Below are positions 51,607 to 61,206 of a DNA stretch of 64,000 nucleotides, in pieces (the stretch's first letter is position 1; every line of letters starts with the position of its first letter). The notes under the pieces are model-generated. The model made no database searches. It had not been told where the DNA came from and saw nothing but the letters and a program-made list of their open reading frames with translations. A program made the translations under genes and the position numbers. Source of the stretch: Tsukamurella sputi (GTDB taxonomy: Bacteria > Actinomycetota > Actinomycetes > Mycobacteriales > Mycobacteriaceae); contig NZ_VIGV01000006.1 in NCBI RefSeq assembly GCF_007858445.1, forward strand, positions 1 through 64,000, written 5' to 3'.

Positions 51607-53099
51607 CCGAACCTCCTCACGGCGATGAGATTAACGCCGGGGCCGAACCCTCGTTGCGCGGGCGTGCCTCGGGAGGCCGGATCGCCCGGGCGTTCAGCAT
51701 GCAGTTCATCGCCCGGATCCTCGGGCTCCTGGCGTCCATCGGCACCGTCGCCGTGACCACCCGCTCGCTCGGGCTCGGCCCGTACGGGCAGCTGTCCGCG
51801 GCGATCATGTTCATCGGGCTGTGGAGCAGCCTCACCGAACTCGGCATCGGCGCGGTGATCGTGCGCCGGGTGACGGGCGGCACAGGTGATCTGTCCCGCC
51901 TGGTGCGGGTCAACGCCGGCTTCTCGCTGACCTACTGCCTGCCGCTCGGCGCCGCGGCATCGCTCACGGGGTGGCTCGTCTACCGCGACGATCCGCTGGT
52001 CGTGGCGATGATCGCGATCATCAGCGGAAGCCTCGTACTCACGACGCTCAGCAGCTGCGTGCAGCCGGTCTTCGTCACGGACGTGCGGTTCGGCGCGGTT
52101 GCACTGTCGGACCTCCTCGGTCGCCTGTTGTCCTTCGGCCTGACCTTCGTGCTCGCCCACGTGGGCGCCGACCTGTACTGGTACGCCGTGGTGCAGTTGG
52201 TGCCGCCCCTGGTGGTGCTGGTGGTCCAGGGCGGCGTCGCACGCCGGATCGTCGACATCCGGCCGATCTTCTCCGTCCGGGAGAGCTGGGAGCTGGTGCG
52301 CGAGAGCCTGCCCCAGACCGGCGTGCTGATCATCGCGGCCCTGTACTGGCGTTCGGACGGCGTGCTGCTGTCGGTGCTGAGCACGAAGGAGGAGACGGGC
52401 GCCTACAACCTGGCCTACACGGTGGCCTTCAACGCGACGGTCATCTCCACGGTCTTCCTCGCGTCCACGCTCTCCACCATGACCAATCTCTTCGCCACGG
52501 ACCGCGCCCGCTTCGCGGACTTCACCGAGCGCAGTATTCAGGTGATGCTGTTCGTCGCGGCGCCCCTGGCGGTGGCGGGTGTCCTGCTCGCGCCGGAACT
52601 GGTGCGGCTGCTGGGTTCCGAGGACTTCGTCGCCGCCGGCGGTGGCACGCTGGCCCTCCTCTTCATCGCGGTCGCGATCCGGCTGGTGACCGGAACGCTC
52701 AGTCAGGGCCTGTTCGCGGCGCACGACCAGGTCTTCCTCCTCCGGCTCAACATCGTGAGCCTGCTGGTCAACATCGGCGTGAACCTGGTGCTGATCCCGC
52801 AGTTCGGCGCGCAGGGCGCGGCCGCGTCACTGGTGGTCAGTGAGCTCTTCGGGCTGGCCGTGGCGACGTGGCGGCTGACGGGCCGCACGCCGTATCGCAC
52901 GCCGTGGCTGTTCCTGCTGCGCCTGGCGCCGCCCGTCGCCGTCGCCGCCGCGGTGTGCGTCGTGGGCCACTCCCTGCCCGTGCTGCTCACGGGTGCGCTG
53001 GCCGCTGTGGCGTATCTGGCCGTGAACCTGCTGCTCGGGCCGGTGCGTCTGCACGACGCCCGCGGCCTGCTCCGCTCCGAGGAAGGTGCCGAGGGATGA
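51519..53099 (+). CDS. Wzx-type oligosaccharide flippase
   Basis: A 526-residue membrane protein with 12-14 predicted helices, the MATE/MOP-superfamily polysaccharide transporter pattern (RARRxLGLGPYGQL-like first loop: TTRSLGLGPYGQLSAAIM). It carries lipid-linked repeat units across the membrane. The GTG start at 51519 lies inside the opposite GT4 gene; an ATG at 51699 just before the first helix is the alternative. The stop overlaps the next gene (ATGA). Confidence 0.87.
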   Translation: MNDQVPPRRDGAQPSRPVTVPLPAEPLVASEPPHGDEINAGAEPSLRGRASGGRIARAFSMQFIARILGLLASIGTVAVTTRSLGLGPYGQLSAAIMFIGLWSSLTELGIGAVIVRRVTGGTGDLSRLVRVNAGFSLTYCLPLGAAASLTGWLVYRDDPLVVAMIAIISGSLVLTTLSSCVQPVFVTDVRFGAVALSDLLGRLLSFGLTFVLAHVGADLYWYAVVQLVPPLVVLVVQGGVARRIVDIRPIFSVRESWELVRESLPQTGVLIIAALYWRSDGVLLSVLSTKEETGAYNLAYTVAFNATVISTVFLASTLSTMTNLFATDRARFADFTERSIQVMLFVAAPLAVAGVLLAPELVRLLGSEDFVAAGGGTLALLFIAVAIRLVTGTLSQGLFAAHDQVFLLRLNIVSLLVNIGVNLVLIPQFGAQGAAASLVVSELFGLAVATWRLTGRTPYRTPWLFLLRLAPPVAVAAAVCVVGHSLPVLLTGALAAVAYLAVNLLLGPVRLHDARGLLRSEEGAEG

Positions 53100-55078
53100 C
53101 CGCCGAACGTGCGCAACTGCAGGGCGGCCTCCGGGCGGCGCCGCCACCGTCGGCGCCGGTTGCACGGGATCTCGCGGTGCTGATCGTGGCCTACCGCGTG
53201 CCCGAGGACGTGGGGGCATGCCTGCGCGCCGTCGCCGAGCACCTTCCCGGCGTGCCTGTCCTGGTCTGGGACAACTCGGGCCCCGCCTACCCGGGTATGG
53301 ACGCCGTGCGCGAGGCGTTCCCCGCCGTCGCCTGGCACGGCGACGGCCGCAACCTGGGCTTCGCTGCCGCGGTCAACCGGCTCGCAGCGCTGGCGCCGGA
53401 GCACGATCTGCTGCTGCTCAACCCCGACGCGCTGCTCCGCGGCGACCTCGCCGGCACCCGCGCCGCGCTGGGCCGGCCGGGCGTGGCCGCCGCGGCGCCC
53501 GTCGTCGTCGACCCGCACGACGCGGACGGGCGGGGCCGGCCGTGGGACGTCGCGCACCGTCGACGGGGCCTGGTGCGCGGCCTGGTCTCCCGCGCCGGAT
53601 ACGCGGAGGTGCTGCGCCGCACGCCCTTCTCGGATCTCTACCCGGCGCCGCCGGCGCGGGTCGACGGCTACCTGACGGGGGCGTGCCTCGCCATCAGCCG
53701 CGACGCCTGGGAGGCGCTCGGCCCGTTCGACGAGGAGTTCTTCCTCTACGGCGAGGAGACCGACTGGCAGCGCCGCGCCCTCGACGCGGGCTGGACGCTG
53801 GAGCTGACCGACGATGCGGGCGTGGAGCATTCGGGGCACGGCACGGTGCGCGACGACGCGGTGGCGTGGCGCCGCTCGGCCGATCTGCTGCGCGCGAACA
53901 TGGCGCTCAACATCGAGCACGCCGCCGGCGCCCGCGCGGCCGGCGCCTTCCTGCTCGGGGACTCGCTGCTGGACCGGGTGCAGCGCAGCAAGCGCGCGAG
54001 CCGTGCCTCCGTGCCTCGCGGCGCCCGGCCGAACGTGGTCTTCACGGTGAACCGCCTGGTCTTCGGCGGCGCCGAGCGGCACCACCTGGTGCTGGCGGGG
54101 GAGCTGCAGCGCCGCGGCTACGACGTCACCGTCGTCTGCCTGCAGCGCTTCGGTCCGCTCATCGCGGAGGCGCCGCCGGGCGTGCGGGTGGTGCGCCAGC
54201 CCTGGTGGGGCCCGCTGCTCGACCTGCCGCCCGGCCCGACAGTGCTGATCAGCGGGGACACGAACACCGAGACCGGCTTCGCGACGCTGTGGCGCGCGGG
54301 CCGCCGGGACCGGACGTGGCTGGTGGGCGCGCACATTCCGCCGGAGACCGACGGTCCGACCTACTCGGCGCCGCTCGCCACCGCGATGCGCCGTGCCGAC
54401 GGTTTCGTCGCCCTCTCGCCCGCGCACCGCGACATCGTCGCGGCCCATCAGGACGTGGCGCGCCGCTTCTTCGTCGCGCCCAACGGCGTCGCGCGACGGT
54501 CCGAGCTCGACGGGGTTCCCGCGCGCCGGCCCGTCGGGGCGGTGCCGAAGCTGGTGATGCTCTCGCGGATCGTGGAACACAAGAACCCCCACCTGCTCGT
54601 CGAGGCGCTCGCCGGGCTCACCGACTTCGCCTGGGAGCTGGACATCTTCGGCGACGGGCCCGACCGGGAGCGGCTCGAGGCGCTGACCCCGCCGGAGCTC
54701 GCCGGGCGGGTGCGCTGGCGCGGCTGGTCGCCCGGGCCCGATCACGCTTTCGCGGACGCCGACCTGGTGTGCGTCCCCAGCGGGTCCGAGGCCTTCCCGA
54801 TGGTGATCCTCGAGGCGATGGCACGACGGCTCCCGGTGGCCGCGTCCGCGGTCTGCGCCGTTCCGGACATGCTCGACGACGGTGCCGCCGGCGCCCTGGT
54901 GCGCGAGGTCACCGTCGAGGACTGGCGGGAGGTCCTGCGCGGCCTGCTGGCACATCCGCACGAGTGGGCGGCGGTCGGCGACAGGGGTTTCGAGCGGATG
55001 CGGGAGCACTACACCGTCGAGGCGATGGCCGATGCCTACGAGGCGGCGTTCGCCACGGTCGGGGCGGTGCGGGCGTGA
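53096..55078 (+). CDS. Bifunctional GT2-GT4 glycosyltransferase
   Basis: A 660-residue fusion. The N-terminal half (about residues 22-290) is a GT2 rhamnosyltransferase-like domain: LIVAYRVPEDV, GRNLGFAAAVN, LLLLNPDALL, GACLAISRDAWEALGPFDE and a FLYGEETDW acceptor loop. The C-terminal half (about 315-650) is GT4: NRLVFGGAERH, RIVEHKNPHLL, DIFGDGPDRE and SEAFPMVILEAMARRLPVA. One polypeptide would add two successive sugars. The ATG overlaps the flippase stop, and the stop overlaps the next GT start (GTGA). Confidence 0.88.
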   Translation: MTAERAQLQGGLRAAPPPSAPVARDLAVLIVAYRVPEDVGACLRAVAEHLPGVPVLVWDNSGPAYPGMDAVREAFPAVAWHGDGRNLGFAAAVNRLAALAPEHDLLLLNPDALLRGDLAGTRAALGRPGVAAAAPVVVDPHDADGRGRPWDVAHRRRGLVRGLVSRAGYAEVLRRTPFSDLYPAPPARVDGYLTGACLAISRDAWEALGPFDEEFFLYGEETDWQRRALDAGWTLELTDDAGVEHSGHGTVRDDAVAWRRSADLLRANMALNIEHAAGARAAGAFLLGDSLLDRVQRSKRASRASVPRGARPNVVFTVNRLVFGGAERHHLVLAGELQRRGYDVTVVCLQRFGPLIAEAPPGVRVVRQPWWGPLLDLPPGPTVLISGDTNTETGFATLWRAGRRDRTWLVGAHIPPETDGPTYSAPLATAMRRADGFVALSPAHRDIVAAHQDVARRFFVAPNGVARRSELDGVPARRPVGAVPKLVMLSRIVEHKNPHLLVEALAGLTDFAWELDIFGDGPDRERLEALTPPELAGRVRWRGWSPGPDHAFADADLVCVPSGSEAFPMVILEAMARRLPVAASAVCAVPDMLDDGAAGALVREVTVEDWREVLRGLLAHPHEWAAVGDRGFERMREHYTVEAMADAYEAAFATVGAVRA

Positions 55079-56112
55079 CGGGGCGGGTGCTGTGGCTCTC
55101 GCCGTGGATGCGGCCGTTGGCCCGCGTCTACTGCGAACAGCTGATCGCGGCGGGCTGGGAGGTGGTGCTGGTGACCTCCGACCGCCACCCCGAGTCCGAC
55201 GATGCTCGCCCCTACGAATGGGTGCTGGACCCGCGCCCGAAGACGCCCGGCACCTGGCCGGAATTCGCGCGGGCGCTGCGCCGCGCGCGGGCCTTCCGCC
55301 CCGACGTGGTGGTGACCGAGATCGTGCGGGACCCGCGGTGGATCGCGCTCGCGGGTACCGCTCCCCGGGTGAATCTGGTCCACGACGACCGCCCGCACGG
55401 CGCCGACGAGGAGCTCCCCGGCTGGGAGCGCGCCCTGTTCGGGCGGTGGAACGCCGGCGCCGCTTCCACGGTCGCGTTCAGCAGGTACGTCGCGGGCGAG
55501 GTGGGCGCGTCCGCCGTTGCGCCTCTGACCAGCGATCTCGACGAGGCCCTGGTCCCGGCGTTCGTGCCGGCGGCGGACCGTCGGGACTTCCTGGCCGTCG
55601 GGCGGCTGTCCGCGTACAAGAACCTCGACGTGACGCTGCGGGCATGGGAGCGGCACGTCGCCGGACCGGGGTGGCGCGGTGACGAACTGGTGCTCATCGG
55701 CGACGGTCCGGATCGCGAGCTCGGCACGGCGGTGCGGTGGCGCCGCGGGCCCTACTCGTACGCGGACGTGACCGCGCAGCTCGCGGCGGCGAAGGGGTCG
55801 GTGGCGCACTACCGCCGCGCCTCGCAGAGCGGCGTGCAGGTGCTCGCCCTGCAGCTCGGGGTGGTGCCGATCGTCTCGGACCGCGGGGCCCTGCCCGAAT
55901 TCCAGCCCCCCGGAGAGCATCCGATCGGCGTCGACGACGTGGCCGGGCTCGCGGCGGCTTTCGATGCGCTCGCCGATCCGGAGGCGGCCGCGCGCCGCGG
56001 TGCCGTGGCGCGCGAGCATTACGTGCGGACGTGTTCGGCGACGGTGTCCGCCGCCGCCCTGGGCGCCGAGCTGGACCGGGTCAGCGCGCGAGCGAGGTCC
56101 ACAGCGCGCTGA
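55075..56112 (+). CDS. Glycosyltransferase (GT-B type)
   Basis: A 345-residue GT-B protein. Segments VNLVHDDRPHG, FLAVGRLSAYKNLDVTL, LIGDGPDRELG and the C-terminal S-x-G-x-Q-x-L-A-L-Q-L-G region fit a GT4-like fold, although the E-x7-E pair is less clear (SQSGVQVLALQLGVVPIVSD has no Glu). The GTG start overlaps the previous stop. The last 32 bases overlap the end of the opposite GT4 gene. Sugar specificity unknown. Confidence 0.8.
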   Translation: MTGRVLWLSPWMRPLARVYCEQLIAAGWEVVLVTSDRHPESDDARPYEWVLDPRPKTPGTWPEFARALRRARAFRPDVVVTEIVRDPRWIALAGTAPRVNLVHDDRPHGADEELPGWERALFGRWNAGAASTVAFSRYVAGEVGASAVAPLTSDLDEALVPAFVPAADRRDFLAVGRLSAYKNLDVTLRAWERHVAGPGWRGDELVLIGDGPDRELGTAVRWRRGPYSYADVTAQLAAAKGSVAHYRRASQSGVQVLALQLGVVPIVSDRGALPEFQPPGEHPIGVDDVAGLAAAFDALADPEAAARRGAVAREHYVRTCSATVSAAALGAELDRVSARARSTAR

Positions 56113-57148
56113 GCCGCGCGTGCCACGCGGCGATGTCGAAGTCGGCGGCGCGGGCGCGCGCACCGTCGGACATGCGCTGCCGCAGCGCGGGATCCCCGAC
56201 GAGGCGAGTGAGGGCGTCGGCGAGGGCGGGTACGTCGCCGGGCGGGACGAGTACCCCGTCGACGCCGTCGGTGACGGCCTCGGGGATGCCGCCGACCGGC
56301 GTGGTCACCGGCACCAGGCCCGCGGCCATCGCCTCGAGCAGCGCCATCGGCAGGCCCTCGTCGTAGCTGGGCAGGGCGAAGATCTCGGCCTTGGCCAGCA
56401 GGGCGTCGCGGTCGTCGGGGCCGAGCCAGCCGTGCACCGTGACCGCCTCCCCGAGCGGCGCCGCGGCGGCGCGCACCTCGGCGACCTCGCCGTCGCCGGC
56501 GAGCGTCAGGTGCAGCCGGTCCCGGACCTGCGGCGGGAGTGCCGCGACGGCGGCGACGAGGTCGTAGCTGCCCTTGCGCACGCCCAGCCGGCCGAGCGCC
56601 ACGGCCTCGACCCGCGCGGGCCCGTCGGTGCCGCGCGACGGGGGGAGTGCCGTGGGCGGAACCGGGTTGTACAGGACCTCCACGCGTGCCGGGTCGAGCC
56701 GCAGCGCGGCGGCGTACTCGGCGGCGAGGCCGGTGCCCAGCACGAGCCAGCGGTCGGCGGGCAGTGCCGCGCGCACCAGCGCGCGGACGGGGGCCGGCAG
56801 CCGGGCCATCCAGCCGTCGAAGTCGAAGCTGTGCCCGTGCACCACGGCGGGGACGCCGCGCAGGCGCGCCGCCCACAGCAGCGGGGCCTTCCGCAGCACG
56901 CTGCCGCCGTGCGAGAGGTGTACGTGCAGCACGTCCGCGTCGCCCCGCACCACGGCGACGGTGCCGCGGGCCATCCCGGCGAGCCCCACCCGCAGGCGTT
57001 CGGTCGCGGGCGCGTCGACGTAGGTGGTCAGCAGCCGCACCTCGATGCCCGGATCGTCGATCGCGGCCATGTGCCCGATGACCGTCGCCATCCCGCCGCG
57101 GCTCGTCGGCCCGGGCGGCGCGGGGCCGACCACGAGGATCCGGGTCAT
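56081..57148 (-). CDS. Glycosyltransferase family 4
   Basis: A 355-residue GT4 enzyme: N-terminal GPAPPGPTSRGGMAT, LHVHLSHGGSV, HGHSFDFDG, then LYNPVPP, ALGRLGVRKGSYDLV, LAGDGEV and the donor motif SYDEGLPMALLEAMAAGLVPV with E-x7-E. The ATG at 57148 overlaps the stop of the aminotransferase gene (ATGA), so it belongs to the minus-strand operon coming from 59585. Confidence 0.9.
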   Translation of the reverse strand: MTRILVVGPAPPGPTSRGGMATVIGHMAAIDDPGIEVRLLTTYVDAPATERLRVGLAGMARGTVAVVRGDADVLHVHLSHGGSVLRKAPLLWAARLRGVPAVVHGHSFDFDGWMARLPAPVRALVRAALPADRWLVLGTGLAAEYAAALRLDPARVEVLYNPVPPTALPPSRGTDGPARVEAVALGRLGVRKGSYDLVAAVAALPPQVRDRLHLTLAGDGEVAEVRAAAAPLGEAVTVHGWLGPDDRDALLAKAEIFALPSYDEGLPMALLEAMAAGLVPVTTPVGGIPEAVTDGVDGVLVPPGDVPALADALTRLVGDPALRQRMSDGARARAADFDIAAWHARLSALWTSLAR

Positions 57149-58485
57149 CGCGCGAGCCGCCGCGGTGCCGCGGTCCGTCGCAGGGCGGGCGCCACGGGTC
57201 GCCCCTCCAGCAGGCCGTCGACGGTGCCCGCCTCCAACGCCTTCCGGTACGGGACCAGGGCCCGCGCGACCGCGTCGACGGTGTGGTCGACGTCGGCGTC
57301 GGTGTGGGCCGCGGAGATCACGAAGGACTGCCCGAGGACGCCGCGGCGCAGCAGTTCCTGCAGGAACAGGGTCCGGTAGGCCTGCGACGGTGCGCCGTCG
57401 GCGTCCCCGGTGGTGAAGACCAGGCACGAGGGCCGGCCGATCGCGCGCACCGCGTCGCCCACCCCCGCGGCCTCGGCGGCGGCGTTGACCCCGTCGGCGA
57501 GGCGGCGCCCCGCCCGCTCCATCGCGGCCACCGGATCGCCCTCGCGGTAGGCCCGCGCGACGGCACGGAAGGCGGTGAGCGAGACCGACTCCGGTCCGTG
57601 CGTGGTCGAGAGCAGGAAGACGCGGTCGTCGTCGGTGTTCAGGCCGCCGCGCTCCATGAACTCGCGCTTGCCGGCCAGCGCGGAGATCGGGAAGCCGTTG
57701 CCCATCGCCTTACCCCAGCACGACAGGTCGGGCGTCACGCCGTACACGGCCTGTGCGCCGTGCGGCGACCATCGGAATCCGGTGATCATCTCGTCCAAGA
57801 CCAGGAGCGCGCCGTGCTCGTCGCACAGGGCCCGCACGGTCTCGAGGAAGCCCGGCTCGGGTTCCGCGAGCGCGGTGGCCGCCTCGAGGAAGACTGCGGC
57901 GATCCGGCCGGGATGCTCGGCGAACCGCGCGCGGAGCGAGTCGGCGTCGTTGTAGCCGAAGCGGACGGTCAGATCGCGGGTGGCGGCGGGGATCCCGGCC
58001 GCCATGTCGGTGGCGCCGATGAACCAGTCGTCGGTGGAGAAGAAGGGCTGCTCGCACACCGCCACCAGATCGCGGCCCGTCACCGCGCGCGCCAGGCGCA
58101 GCGCCGCGGTGGTCGCGTCGGAGCCGTTCTTGCCGAACTTCACCATCTCGGCGGTGGGCACGAGTTCGAGGAAGTCCTCGGCCGCGGCCAGTTCCGTCGT
58201 CGTCGGTCGACTGAAGCTGAGACCGTCGTCGAGGCACGCGCGCACGGCCTCCACCACGGGCGCGTAGCCGTGGCCCAGGGTCACGGCGCGCAGGCCCATG
58301 CCGTACTCGACGTACTCGTTGCCGTCGGCGTCCCAGACCCGGGCGCCGTGTCCGCGGGTGAGCACGGGCGGCATGAACTCGGGGTACTGGTCGGCGCCGC
58401 GGGCGTAGGTGTGCGCGCCGCCGGGCACCAGGTGGTGGAGGCGGTCCTGCAGCGCGCGGGAGCGGGTGAAGTCGGGTTCGGTCAT
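57145..58485 (-). CDS. Class III PLP aminotransferase (GSA-aminomutase-like)
   Basis: A 446-residue PLP enzyme. The segments EYGMGLRAVTLGHG, NGSDATTAALRLAR, LDEMITGFRW and CWGKAMGNGFPIS (PLP-binding Lys) match class III transaminases of the HemL type. In a polysaccharide locus it is more likely to make an amino sugar or amino-acid-like substituent than to take part in haem synthesis. It overlaps both its neighbours by four bases. Confidence 0.87.
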   Translation of the reverse strand: MTEPDFTRSRALQDRLHHLVPGGAHTYARGADQYPEFMPPVLTRGHGARVWDADGNEYVEYGMGLRAVTLGHGYAPVVEAVRACLDDGLSFSRPTTTELAAAEDFLELVPTAEMVKFGKNGSDATTAALRLARAVTGRDLVAVCEQPFFSTDDWFIGATDMAAGIPAATRDLTVRFGYNDADSLRARFAEHPGRIAAVFLEAATALAEPEPGFLETVRALCDEHGALLVLDEMITGFRWSPHGAQAVYGVTPDLSCWGKAMGNGFPISALAGKREFMERGGLNTDDDRVFLLSTTHGPESVSLTAFRAVARAYREGDPVAAMERAGRRLADGVNAAAEAAGVGDAVRAIGRPSCLVFTTGDADGAPSQAYRTLFLQELLRRGVLGQSFVISAAHTDADVDHTVDAVARALVPYRKALEAGTVDGLLEGRPVAPALRRTAAPRRLAR

Positions 58486-59585
58486 GGCTGGGTCACCAGT
58501 CTTCCGCGGAGGGCGGGCCAGGCCTCGAGCACCTCGTCGTGCAAGTCGGGCAGGGTCAGCAGGACGGGGCCGTCGAGACTCGCGAGGTGCTCCGGCGCGA
58601 CGATGGGGATGTCGGTGCCCGGCATCCGGCGCCCCTGCTTCGACGGGGAGGCGTCGGCGACGCAGGTCACGAGCGCGCGGTCCAGGCCCGCCAGCGCGAA
58701 CAGCGCCACGGCGCGGGAGGCGGCGCCGTAGGCCGCGACGGTGCGGCCCGCGGCGGCGTGTCCGACGGCCCACTCCCGCAGGGCGCGGGCCTGGTCGGCG
58801 GGCGCGGCCGCGAGCGCGCGCAGGCCCGCCGGCGTACCGAGCCGGGCCTCCGACTCCTCGGCCAGGATCCGCTGGACCACCGGGTCGGCCGCGCCGGCGC
58901 CGGGCACGACGTCCGCATCGCCACGGCGTCGCACGGCCAGCAGGACGGTGCCGCCGTAGAGGTCGAACTCGAAGGCGCGGGCGGGTTCCAGGCCCGACGC
59001 GGCGAGCAGGTGCAGCAGGGACGTCAGGGTGTAGTAGCCGAAGTGCCCGTGCCGCAGCGCGGTCCACTGCAGCTGCCGGACGATGGCGCCGAGCGGCTGG
59101 TACTGCAGCAGCAGAACGCCGCCCGGTGCCAGCGCGGTCGCGCGCTCGGCGAAGGCGGCCCGCTGATCGGGCTCGTGCATGATGCCGAAGCTGTCGAGCA
59201 CGACATCGGCGGACCCGCTCGTCTCGTCGAAGCCCAGCTCCGCCAGCAACGGCACCCAGGTACCGCCGTGCGGGCTGCCGAACTCGCGCACCGTCGAACC
59301 GCGGAGGAGGCCGGCGGCGGCGACGCGGGCCACGGCGTCCGCGGCCTGATCGCGCAGAGCCCGCGGTTCCACGCCGCGCGGCTCGTCGGCCACGGTGTCG
59401 TCGTCCGCCAGCTGGGCGAGACCGCACGCCGCGCACAGGTCCATCGCGAGCGGATGCGCCGATTCGGCGGGGTCGACGGGAGCGCCGGCGGGTGGGAAGG
59501 CGTCCGCCGCGGGGGCACGGCCCAGGTCGAGCACCCGGGTGAGCTTGGGGGAGCCGCAGCCGCGGCACGTGCGGGCGTGTCTCAT
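58482..59585 (-). CDS. C-methyltransferase-type protein with zinc-binding N-terminus
   Basis: A 367-residue protein with the three-part layout of sugar C-methyltransferases (TylC3/NovU type): an N-terminal zinc site (C-x2-C-G and later C-x2-C-G), a SAM-fold middle and a C-terminal Rossmann-like domain with VAAYGAASRAV. The SAM loop is degenerate: REFGSPHGGTW replaces the usual E-x-x-x-N-D-G. It may have lost or changed methyl transfer. The gene is divergent from the rmlC-like gene with only 14 bp between starts. Confidence 0.75.
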   Translation of the reverse strand: MRHARTCRGCGSPKLTRVLDLGRAPAADAFPPAGAPVDPAESAHPLAMDLCAACGLAQLADDDTVADEPRGVEPRALRDQAADAVARVAAAGLLRGSTVREFGSPHGGTWVPLLAELGFDETSGSADVVLDSFGIMHEPDQRAAFAERATALAPGGVLLLQYQPLGAIVRQLQWTALRHGHFGYYTLTSLLHLLAASGLEPARAFEFDLYGGTVLLAVRRRGDADVVPGAGAADPVVQRILAEESEARLGTPAGLRALAAAPADQARALREWAVGHAAAGRTVAAYGAASRAVALFALAGLDRALVTCVADASPSKQGRRMPGTDIPIVAPEHLASLDGPVLLTLPDLHDEVLEAWPALRGRLVTQP

Positions 59586-59599
59586 GGCAGCATGTCCCC

Positions 59600-60154
59600 A
59601 TGCGCATCGAGCAGACAGACCTGGCCGACGTTCTGCTTCTCGTGCCGACCCCGCACGCGGACGACCGGGGCCTGTTCACCCGCACGTTCGACGCGGCGAT
59701 CTTCGACGATCATCTCGGGGAGCCGGGCGCCGCAGCACGATTCGTGCAGGACTCGCAGTCCCGCTCGGTGCGCGGCGTGCTCCGCGGGATGCATGGCCGC
59801 TCGGGCCGCGGAGAGGCGAAGCTGGTGCGGTGCGCGCACGGCGCGGTGCACGACGTGCTGGTGGACGCGCGCCCCTACTCGCCCACCTTCGGCCGGAGCC
59901 AGGCCTACCGCCTGGACGACGAGGCCTTCCACACGCTGTACGTTCCGCCGGGCTTCCTGCACGGCTTCCAGGCCCTGACGGAGGTCGCGGACGTCTGCTA
60001 CCGGATCGACCGGCCGCACGATCCGAGCGAGGACCTCGCCGTGCACCACGCGGATCCGGAGCTGGCGCTGCAGTGGCCGTTGGCCGCGTCGATCGTCTCG
60101 CCGCGCGATCGGGCGGCGGGTTCCTGGGCGGATCTCCGCGGCCGCCTGGGCTGA
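59600..60154 (+). CDS. RmlC-like NDP-sugar 3,5-epimerase family protein
   Basis: A 184-residue cupin epimerase: FTRTFDAAIFDDH, SRSVRGVLRGMHGR (catalytic His), KLVRCAHGAVHDVLVD, and a VPPGFLHGF segment. RmlC usually has RGLHxQ; the change to RGMHGR at the base site suggests a different substrate or a one-centre epimerase. Divergent from the methyltransferase gene and isolated from the minus-strand sugar genes. Confidence 0.85.
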   Translation: MRIEQTDLADVLLLVPTPHADDRGLFTRTFDAAIFDDHLGEPGAAARFVQDSQSRSVRGVLRGMHGRSGRGEAKLVRCAHGAVHDVLVDARPYSPTFGRSQAYRLDDEAFHTLYVPPGFLHGFQALTEVADVCYRIDRPHDPSEDLAVHHADPELALQWPLAASIVSPRDRAAGSWADLRGRLG

Positions 60155-60189
60155 CGCGGACCGTCCGCCGGCGGGGATGGGGCGCACCG

Positions 60190-61206
60190 TCATCGCCGGC
60201 GCATCGACGCGTCGATGGCGCCGTCGGCCTGCAGGCCCTTGAGGACGGCGAGCCGGGTGAAGTCGTCGTGGAAAGCGCGCTCGGTGAGCCCGTACTCGGT
60301 GTAGGCCTTGTGCAGTTCGACGGCACCGTCCGGCACCGTCCACTGCGCCTCGAAGCCCAGTTCGTCGCGGGCGCGCGAGAAGTCGACCCGGTAGGAGCGC
60401 GGATCGGCTCCGGCCTCGCCCGTGATCCGCACGGCGGCACCGGGCACCACGTCGACCACGGCCTGCGCGATCTCGGCGACGGTGACGTTGTTGCGTTCCG
60501 TGCCGATGTTGTACGCGCGTGCCGAGACGGTCTCCTTCGGCGCCGTGAGGCACGTGGCGAACGCCTGCGCGATGTCCCGGGCGTGCACGAGCGGCCGCCA
60601 CGGCGTCCCGTCGGAGAGCACCAGGACCTCGCCCGTGAGCACGGCGTATCCCATCAGGTTGTTCAGCACGATGTCTGCGCGCAGGCGCGGCGAGAAGCCG
60701 AAAGCCGTGGCGTTGCGCAGGAAGACGGGGGTGAAGTCGGCGTCCGCCAGGGCCGCGGCGTCGTCCTCGACCCGCACCTTGCTGATCGCGTACGGCGTGA
60801 TCGGATTGAGCGGCGCCTCTTCGTCGACCAGGCCGTCGCCCGCCGCGCCGTACACGGAACACGTGGAGGCGTAGAGGAACCGGGACACGCCGGCGTCCTT
60901 CGCCAGGCGAGCGAGTCGGCTCGACGCGGCGTGGTTGATGTCGTAGGTGATCTCCGGCGCGAGGGAGCCCAGTGGATCGTTCGAGAGCGCCGCGAGGTGG
61001 ATCACCGCGTCGAAGCCCTGCAGTTCCTCGACGGTGATGTCGCGCAGGTCCGTGGTGAGCGTCGGCGGATCCGTGACCGCCGGGCCCAGGACCCGGTCGG
61101 CGAAGAGCCCGGAGTCGAGGCCGGTCACCTCGTGCCCGGCTGTCCGCAGGATCGGCGCCATCACCGTTCCCAGATATCCCTGACTGCCCGTCAGCAGGAC
61201 CTTCAT
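60190..61206 (-). CDS. NAD-dependent sugar epimerase/dehydratase
   Basis: A 338-residue extended SDR: GSQGYLGTVMAPIL cofactor loop at the N-terminus (GxxGYLG), HLAALSNDP, STCSVYG and Tyr-x3-Lys in TPYAISKVRVED. It probably changes stereochemistry or oxidation at C4 of a nucleotide sugar. The ATG overlaps the PIG-L gene stop by four bases, so the two are coupled. Confidence 0.9.
   Translation of the reverse strand: MKVLLTGSQGYLGTVMAPILRTAGHEVTGLDSGLFADRVLGPAVTDPPTLTTDLRDITVEELQGFDAVIHLAALSNDPLGSLAPEITYDINHAASSRLARLAKDAGVSRFLYASTCSVYGAAGDGLVDEEAPLNPITPYAISKVRVEDDAAALADADFTPVFLRNATAFGFSPRLRADIVLNNLMGYAVLTGEVLVLSDGTPWRPLVHARDIAQAFATCLTAPKETVSARAYNIGTERNNVTVAEIAQAVVDVVPGAAVRITGEAGADPRSYRVDFSRARDELGFEAQWTVPDGAVELHKAYTEYGLTERAFHDDFTRLAVLKGLQADGAIDASMRRR

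Noticed and set aside
53086-55074. Long plus-strand frame preceding and continuous with the 55075 glycosyltransferase
   Set aside because: It is the out-of-frame shadow of the GT2-GT4 gene; the real gene begins at the GTG overlapping the previous stop.
58486-59685. Upstream in-frame extension of the aminotransferase
   Set aside because: Overlaps the methyltransferase gene on the same strand in another frame; composition Arg/Pro/Gly only.
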